A stretch of DNA of 64,000 nucleotides from Cercospora beticola. Its lineage: Eukaryota > Ascomycota > Dothideomycetes > Mycosphaerellales > Mycosphaerellaceae. The stretch spans positions 868,001-932,000 of the forward strand of contig NC_088935.1 in assembly GCF_033473495.1 (NCBI RefSeq), given 5' to 3'. The position numbers and the translations under genes were made by a program. The notes beneath the pieces are model-generated. The model was given only the letters and a program-made list of their open reading frames with translations. It did no database searches and was not told the origin of the DNA. This document shows positions 56,715 to 64,000 of the stretch, piece by piece (position 1 is the first letter of the stretch; each line of letters starts with the position of its first letter).

Positions 56715-58036
56715 ATGGATTCCGGCTTCGCGACTGCCACTGCAACCGATACGCGAGCCTGGCTGTGGGTCGCCAGCTTCCTCTCGCTCATCTACAGTCT
56801 GCTCTGTCTGGCCGCCCGCTTCACTGGAAAATGGGATTTGCTCTGGTGGGATGATCTCATCCTGAGCGGTGGCTACTTGTCCGCCATTGTACATTGGGGT
56901 TTCTTGTTTCAAGCATTTACAAGTGGAGTGGGAGTGGCTTCCATTGCCATTTCACGCCATCAGCTCAATGTCGCTGCAAAAGTATGCGATTTGCGATCTT
57001 GAAACAGCGTCATTCTTAATAATGTGTGGGGAATCATACAGAAAAGAACCAAGAATCGCTGCGGTGATCATGCGAGCTTTCGCTAACGTGTGATTACACA
57101 GATGTATTTCGGGTCCCGCATACCAGGATTCGTTGCCCACTGCCTCGCGAAGCTCTCCATCCTCGTCTTCACACGCCGAATCTTCGCTGGCGATATCTAC
57201 AAGGAAAGCGTCTTCTTTGGCGTATCCTACGCCGTGACAATCGTATATGGAGTTCTCGGAGTACTCCTCAGCTCTGCAGGATGTCGTCCCGCAGACAGCT
57301 TGAACCCAAGCGTCAATGCGGTTTGCGACTTCAATGTATGCACATGCCAATATCAATCAAACGTCGAACCATCCCACTAACCCCACCCCACCAGACCGCC
57401 CGCTGGACCATCATAACCGCCTTCGACGGCCTAACCGAACTCATCATCCTCGCCATGCCCATCTGGTTCATCAGCAAAAACCAACTCAAAGCCAGCAAAA
57501 AGCGCATCGTAATCTTCGTCTACATGTTCCGCCTAATCGTCATAGGCTTCAGCATAGCCACAACCTCAACCTACTTCGACTTCCTCAAAACAAACTCCAA
57601 CGACCCCATCGACATCGCCCCCACAATCGCCTGGCAAGAAGTCTCCCTCGGCTTCAGCCTCATCTCCGCCTCTTTCCCTTGCCTTCGCTCTTTCCTCTGG
57701 GCGTTCATGTCCCGAGGTCTCATGACAATGTACGGGAATACGACTGCTTCAGCATCGGAATCGAGATCACAGAACCAGAGTGTGCAGTTACGTTCCATGA
57801 ATAAATCTTATGCTTCGCAAGCGGATCGCGATCCGAGTGGTGGGGGTCCGAGGTTAAGGCCTGAGAGAGCGTTGGAGTATAGTGTACACGTGCGAGGGGA
57901 TGCGCCGACGAGTTCTTTGGCGGCCAGCAGAAAGAAGAGTCAGATTGATCCTTATGGATCAAGGAAGAGAAGTGATGATTCGGATCAGATGATTATTCAT
58001 CATGAGACGAGTTATCGTGTGGAGAGTTCGTATTGA
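56715..58036 (+). CDS. Seven-TM rhodopsin-domain integral membrane protein (SAT4/PTH11-type)
   Basis: Exons are 56715-56981, 57102-57335 and 57395-58036, giving 380 residues. Seven TM segments are visible. Signature pieces are WDLLWWDDLILSGGYL in the first loop, FVAHCLAKLSILVFTRRIF, the two cysteines around SSAGCRPADSLNP and AVCDFN, and TARWTIITAFDGLTELIILA. These define the fungal rhodopsin-domain family that includes PTH11-like candidate receptors. No CFEM domain precedes it. The C-terminal tail (about 110 residues) is Ser/Arg-rich and probably cytosolic. A surface-sensing role is inferred from family only. Confidence 0.88.
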
Positions 58037-58543
58037 TTATGAACTTCTTTGCGGTTGGTTGTAAAATGAAAGAACAGTGAAGAAGGCAAGGCAATTGTTG
58101 GAATAGAAAGAATTGCTCGGCAACGAAAGGAGGTTGTTTGACGCCATTGCTATTGTAGATGTGTTGTATCAAAAGACGAAGGAACACGGAAGGAGGGAGG
58201 GAAGGAACGAACGGAACTGGCTGCCACTACTGACTGCTGGGTTTTGATCAAAAAAGATTATGTACCATTACGACCCTTTTGAAAATATACACGATTGATG
58301 GGATGGGATGGAGGAGAGCGAGGCGAGCGATGTGATGACTTTGTAGTTTTGAGATACCCGGCAAAAGGATTTTACTTTGAAAAAATTCAAGAATCTTTCG
58401 TTTCATCACTGCTACTGTCGTCTGATTGTGTACTCGGGTCTGTCGGAGCACTTTCAGTGTCCCAGATCTGACATATCTTGTATCGATTCATAAGTCATTG
58501 TTGTCCTTCTTCTACTTCATCTCCTCATTATCATCACGTTCAT
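58037..58543. other. Convergent 3' region
   Basis: About 500 bp lies between the rhodopsin-domain stop and the glycosidase-like stop. It holds an A/G-rich stretch and probable 3' UTRs of both genes. No gene was seen. Confidence 0.55.
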
Positions 58544-61194
58544 TTATCTCAATGCTTCATCTCTCTTCACAGCAATAAAGGTCAAAGACCACAATTGCCG
58601 AATATTACTCTCCTGCAATCGAAACGTTAGCAAATCGTCCCAGAAACATTGGAGAACAGAAGTGATGCAAGACTTACAGTAGGATTCTGCCCAGCAGGAG
58701 GCGGCAAAGCCCCCAAAGGCTCAAACACAAATTCTCCATCGCGAATGATCCAACTCCAAACTTCCGAATTTAGATATTGTTCGTTCGCTTCGATATTATC
58801 CCAGAGATCATTATATGCTCCTTTGACGTTTGCGTAGACTGCTTCGTTGGAACAGAAATCTGGTGTATTTTCGTTGTCGTCATTCGTACAGCGACCTAAT
58901 TGTCGTTGAAACCCGGCAGCCATCATGGCGAGTTGCCAGGACCAGATTACTGTGCCGTGGTAGGCATTATTCGTGAAATTTGCGGCGTAGACTGGGTCAC
59001 CGCCGTAGGCTGGGTTTGCGACGACGAGGGAGACGGGTGTTAGGAGGCCGACGGGGAAGGGCGTGCGGATGTTGGTTGCGGATTGGTTGAGGAAGGATGT
59101 GAGTTGGGTTTGATTTGTGGTGTTGGTGAGGAAGTGGCGGAAACAGTCGTCGGTGTTCATGACTTTGACGAGGGGTTGGTTGTTGTTGCCTTCGAGAGCG
59201 AGGCCGTGGTAGACGACGTCGGAGGTGATGAGGTCGGACTGCGAAGGGAAGCCGTAGCCTGATGCTGAGGTGTAGGAGCACACCAATTGTCGGGCTTCTT
59301 CTGCTGGAACGACGACTTCGAAGAATTGGAGAGTGTTATCCTCCCACACTTGAGCGTACTGGGCTGCTAGTTCAGCCCATTCGGGATATTCTTGGAACCA
59401 GCCTGCAGCTGAAAGAGCGGAGATGGATCTCAGTGCGGCTGGTACGAGAGCAGTGTTGACATCGTATGGGATGCGACCTCCACCGATACCATAAGTGCTG
59501 TCTCGCCATTGGCCTACAACTTCGTCTTCTTCCAGGTGGATCAGGTTCTCCTGTGTCTGACCGCCTGCTTGAGCAAATGCTGCAGTCTTCTCCATGACAG
59601 CCCTAGCATTGATGAGTGCAAGCTCGCCATACGTCAATCCAGCATTTCCAAAGTCTAGTGTTGACTCGGTGGCCAGGAAACCTTGAGTTCGCTCTCGACC
59701 GATCTCGGTGTTAAGAAAGTAGTTCTCCATGAGTGGCGTCAAAAAGTAATCGGTATCCACCATTAGGTATGTGCAGCCGGGCGCAGTGCTAGTTTCGTTT
59801 CTCTGGATGTTGAGATATGTGGCATAGTCGCCAATCGTCTCTTCGTGGCAGACAACTCCAGAAGTACGATTGAGTCGTTCCAGCACAGCGCCAATCACAG
59901 CTTCGATAGCACCACCTTCGCCTTCCGATAGTATGTCTTGCATCAACAGGGTCGCAATCATGCTGTCACGGCCGAAATATGTCAAGAATCTCCATGCGCC
60001 AGCTAGCAGCTTTTGGGAGTATGACAAGAAGGTCAAAGAAGTGACGCGGGCGCCCTCTTCCTCAATCAAGCCCTGAGACTGCTCGTTCAGAACTTCACTG
60101 CCGTCAAGCTGCTCAAGCTGAGGGTAATCGAACTTTGCTACGAAATCGTAGCTTCCTGCTGGCATTTCCAGCGTGCCATTGTTGATGGTAATTTCTCCCA
60201 CTCCAGCAAGTGGCGTGAAAGACATGGAAGTGGTCGTAACGTTGTCGAGCCAGAGCCGGGAGATCTCGACACCGCCGTCTTCGATCTGATTGTACTCGAT
60301 CGCGTCCTGAATTATCGGATACAAGAGTGAGGGTCCTTCTGTGAAGTCTCGAATGTTGCGGATACTGCCCAGAATCGCCACAGAAAGCGTTGCGGAAGTG
60401 TTCAAGTTGAATACTGCTCTCACACCGACCATTAGTAAGCCAGACAATGAGTCTTGTGCAGGCTGTTCGTAAACGCCCTGAAGATACTCAAAACCTGCTG
60501 CACTATCGACTCCAGAAAGCCCAATAGATAGTGATCCATTGACACCTCCATCGGCGGGACGGAAGAAGGCCACAGCACCAGAGTTGCCCGCAGGCCATGC
60601 AACTAGAAGTCTGGGCCCAATGACAGTAAGATTCGACGTGTCGAGCGGACTTGTCACGACAACCTGCGTAGCTGAATGTCAATCGGAGTAGAAGTAATTC
60701 TCATACGGCGGATCACTCAGCTGCTGAGTTGTAGGTGGCTTCGTGCAAGCATCATGATCGTCTCCTCCCGAGCCTGGGTTTGTTCCAGGTCCTGAGCCAC
60801 CGGTTGGCGGATAGACCAACTTCCCATTGCTGCAAGAGTAATTCTCAGGAAGATAGCAGTCTGGTCCACATCGCAGCGTGGGCTCACCGTTGAGGATCGG
60901 ACACAGGAAGTCGCCATCGTAGCACGTATACTATGAAATGTTCGTCAGTTCTGAATCCTTTTGACAGCTTTGCGATTCCGCAAGCTCCACGTCCTGCAAA
61001 TCGAACACATGATGCAGCACAGGCGAGAATACCTTCGATGCATAGTAATACGCCTCCCCACAAGATAACAGCTCCGCAGCTGTATCTCCAGCGGTGGCAG
61101 AACCAGTGTCTGCCGGTGCCGCCAAAACGCATCGCACTGCACTCGTTGCAAGCAAGAACAGCGCAAAGGCCGAACTAGAAGTATGTCTCTCCAT
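58544..61194 (-). CDS. Secreted six-hairpin glycosidase-like protein with an in-frame TGA
   Basis: Exons are 61194-61033, 60930-58678 and 58612-58544, 828 codons in all. The signal peptide (about residues 1-26) is followed by a Cys-rich module (LLSCGEAYYYASK spliced to YTCYDGDFLCPILNG, then RCGPDCYLPENYSC) and a Gly/Pro/Ser linker. Next is a large catalytic-like domain with LLVAWPAGNSGAVAFF, AGAWRFLTYFGRDSMIATLL and WSWQLAMMAAGFQRQLG, resembling alpha,alpha-barrel (six-hairpin) amylo-glucosidase-type enzymes. Codon 138 (60681-60679) is TGA in ENYFYSD-stop-HSATQVVV, where a Cys codon would fit. Otherwise the frame is intact. The last exon ends ESNIRQLWSLTFIAVKRDE. Possibly a recent pseudogene, or a base error. 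Confidence 0.75.
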
Positions 61195-62023
61195 GGTGGC
61201 CTGATGTTCTACCGTCGCGGGCACGTCGGTGTGCCGTGTCCCAAGCCGCTATGCAGCCTTTGGCACAGTCCTGACCAGTGAGCAGCAGAGTAGAATCGCT
61301 GGTGTGGCGTCTCCGTCTACCTTCCAGAACAGTAATAGTGATGAGCAGTCAGTGATGAGTAGAGTTGAATCAAAGAGAACCAACTCTTCCTGTCCTACCT
61401 GTGTGAATGACAGAGAGACTGTACAGCGTACAGCGTGACGTCTGATTTATCCTATTAGGCACGAGAGGAGCAAAGAACCATTGATTGTTCGTTCCCGTCC
61501 ATCCCGCAGTAAAACGACGTGTGCCCAGAGGTGCGAATAATCTTGCATTGCACGCTTTCGCTTCTGGAATCAGGAAGGGTATTAGCGGCGACCGCATCTT
61601 GCTAGAAGCGGAGAAGAGATTTCGTCGTCAGGATCGCTGATGCATCGGATCGCGTGGCTGGGGAACTGGAACTGGCACTGGCAAAGAGGAGAACTCGTGG
61701 GGAGCTTGTGGAGCTGCGAAGAAGGAACAGGAAGGTGCAAGTGCAAGTGCAAGTGCAAGTGCCTTGTTTCTTGCGGGAGGTGCCTTGCTTGGCGTGAGGC
61801 GCCTTCCATCATCCATGCGGACAGTCTACACTTTGTGACTGCGTTGTACAAATTCGAGAGCTGTAACTAACCAATAATTGAAGCGTCGTTGAGACGAGGG
61901 ATTTGTATACACAATGTTGTCCGATTACTTCACTTGCAGTTGCGCGTACAGTCCACTCTTTGCGAAGAGACATTGAATCCAGATCAATTCATTAAGCATT
62001 AAATGTTCACGATGCTATTGCAG
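61195..62023. other. Intergenic region with hexanucleotide repeat
   Basis: About 830 bp lies upstream of the glycosidase-like gene and downstream of the EXPERA gene. A (GTGCAA)n tandem repeat lies at 61735-61762. No supported gene. Confidence 0.55.
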
Positions 62024-62978
62024 CTACTTCGTCTTTCGCGACGACCCTTCTGCAGCAATCTCCAGCCCTTCTAGAAGCTCGGCGCCAAAGACATACATCA
62101 TGTAACTTGGTCCGATCAGCCAGGCTCCATTGGGAATGATCCACATGAGAATCAAAGTCCCCCAGTCATTGTGTCCAATGTTCTGGAACTCGTTGAAGTA
62201 CTCGAGGACCCCTACAAGAACATACACGTTAGCTTCATGTACAAAATGGATAAATGAGTTGTGCTGCCCGAATCGGTAGCAACGAAGGAAAGAAAGACGA
62301 AGACTCACAATACATGACCGTCTTGAAAAACGTCAAACTGGCCACACTAAACCCCAACACCACCGCCTGTCCCGCCAGCTTCCCATCCAATACTCTCCTC
62401 TCTACCAATCCCTCCAGAAAGCCCCCAGCACCAGCAGCTTTCTCCAACTCTCTCACCTCCCTCTTCCCAGGCGCACCTCTTCCCTCGCCCCAATCTCTCA
62501 CTCCAAATGTGAAAATCCAATACAAATAAACCGCATACCCAATTGTCTCAAAAACATTGAACCACGTCTGTGTCGCCGTCCAACCATTCTTCTGCGCTAG
62601 CGCGGGAAAACCGTAGACGTAGTCGATTTCGGCATAGAGCGCGTAAGGTTTCCAGATTGGACTGTGGAGGTAGCCGCCTGGCATGCTATGGGGGCGGAGA
62701 AGAACGTAGCCAGCATCCCAGATTACGAGTGGGAGGGAGATGGCGAGCCAGAGAAGGGTGAGGTTTGACGGGGTGTGGGACCATGATCCTGAGGATGTGG
62801 AGGAGCGGAGGGTGCGAGAGTAGGATGTCGGCGCGGGTGATTTGGTCGCACGAGAGCGCGTTGTAGGTGAGGCGGGCGGTGTTGGTGATGCCGTCGTTGT
62901 GCGTGTCGCAGAGGAGCGAGTTACGGGCTTCGAGGGGGTACCATCGTCGGTCGATTCTCCGCTGCGTGTTGTCACCAT
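62024..62978 (-). CDS. EXPERA-domain membrane protein (emopamil-binding-protein-like)
   Basis: Exons are 62978-62309 and 62211-62024, giving 285 residues. The first 70 or so are Ser/Thr/Arg-rich and probably disordered. TM segments follow: LLWLAISLPLVIWDAGYVLL, WFNVFETIGYAVYLYWIFTF, AVVLGFSVASLTFFKTVMYW and WGTLILMWIIPNGAWLIGPS. Splicing joins MYW to VLEYFNEFQNIGHND, the conserved EXPERA/EBP signature. Family members are ER sterol isomerases and related transmembrane proteins. Catalytic activity here is not certain. Confidence 0.85.
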
Positions 62979-64000
62979 GTTGGGCGGCGCTTTAGATATC
63001 TATTCTGCTATGCTGTAGCTGGTGAGGTATGTCTTCTGAATTCGTATGCGCGCGTGCGCGCTTCGGGAAGAAAGAGAAGTGAGGCAAGACGGTATAGAAA
63101 TGCGCGGTGACGGGAGATGATGTGAGGAGGGGAAAAGGATGTCAGCAAGCATTGCGAACGCGCGATCCAACCTCGTGAATTTCTGCTCTTCATTAGCGCT
63201 GAATCCAATCACGACGCTCCACGACATGGCTTTAGGCGATGTCAAAGGTTGTGATGGACTTTCTTTTTCCGCTTGATGATCAGACGACGGCAGGAAAGTC
63301 GGTGGCTGGCAAGAGACGTTGTTGCGCGATTCGTGCGAGACCCACTTCCGGACATTTTGGACGACTGCATCCTGCCGACCGCCTCATGTCTCGAGAGGAC
63401 TTCTGGTACCCCAGTCACCACGTCTATCATATCGCAATCGGCTCAAGCTTGCAATGGAGATTGTGATGCGGTCAGTCACTACTCAGTCACGTCGTGCGCG
63501 ATATACTGCCGGTCGACATTGAGAAGTGCCGCATCAGACCGCCCATCCTCTTCTCCGGCCTTGCATTCGATGGCGAGCACGCCAGAGGTTTTTTTTTGAC
63601 CATACTCAAAGCTGGAGTCACAACATGAGCAGCGCGATCTGGCTGAATTCACTTCGGACGATATAGAGGACTGATGACAGGCATGCTGATGGACAGCTTT
63701 GACAGATTCACCACAAGGCCATACTCTGCCTGTGAAGGCACTAATGAGACGTCCAGGCCAGCCACGCGGCAGCTCCGAAGTCTTAGAGCACGACGGCTAC
63801 ATTATGGGTGCCACAGCTTTGCTGCACAATCGCAGACGCGCTCCAATAACGCTCGGCGAGCTCCCTCGCAAGCTTTAGCTCCAGCGTCTAGACCACTTCG
63901 ATCGTGACAGTAACCAGATACAGCCCGAGGTGAGCCAAGACTTGCATGACAGCGACTGCGTTGACCAGCCATAGCAGTGGTCGCACGCGCGTCTGATACC
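62979..64000. other. Right-hand end without a supported gene
   Basis: The left part should be the promoter of the EXPERA gene. Frames of 62-108 codons exist on both strands (for example 63273-63599 plus and 63674-63907 plus) but none has a domain or clear splice structure. A T run lies near 63590. An exon of a gene beyond the window cannot be excluded. Confidence 0.5.

Overview
The window is nuclear DNA of a filamentous ascomycete, most likely a Dothideomycete (inference). The signs are short GT-AG introns of about 50-120 nt with CTAAC-type branch sites, genes dense on both strands, fungal-only families (PTH11/SAT4-type rhodopsin-domain protein, RAD7, SSN3), and a repeat block carrying an extreme repeat-induced point mutation (RIP) signature.

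Layout. Positions 1 to about 10,530 are dead repeats with almost no CpA or TpG dinucleotides. They hold a Gypsy chromovirus in minus orientation (LTRs near 370-564 and 6970-7165, with readable zinc knuckle, RT, integrase and chromodomain relics), an inverted repeat around its left LTR, a relic reading frame antisense to pol, and a LINE (7170-10140) whose reverse transcriptase breaks at the LTR. From 10,958 to 40,928 lies ordinary gene-rich DNA: a YeeZ-like reductase, an unknown protein with an in-frame stop, CDK8/SSN3, an MFS sugar transporter, RAD7, an HSPA12-like Hsp70, a coiled-coil protein, an unknown CxxC/Arg-rich protein, a secreted GPI-anchored protein resembling truncated globins, UPF1, IMP4, a membrane protein, a methyltransferase and a glutathione S-transferase.

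From 41,000 to 52,900 the DNA becomes accessory in character. Three diverged segmental copies each carry one small secreted six-cysteine protein gene. Between them lie a nine-exon cysteine-rich secreted protein built of exon-encoded modules, a frameshifted ankyrin relic ending in a 30-base C run, a membrane-protein relic and a C2H2 zinc-finger gene. This looks like a candidate effector island (inference). From 52,936 to 62,978 come an amino-acid permease, a seven-TM rhodopsin-domain protein, a secreted six-hairpin glycosidase-like gene with one in-frame TGA, and an EXPERA-domain protein.

Exon boundaries were worked out by hand from splice consensus, phase and family fit. Each multi-exon model was checked for a total length divisible by three. 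Family names rest on motif recognition without database searches. No rRNA, tRNA or CRISPR array was recognised.
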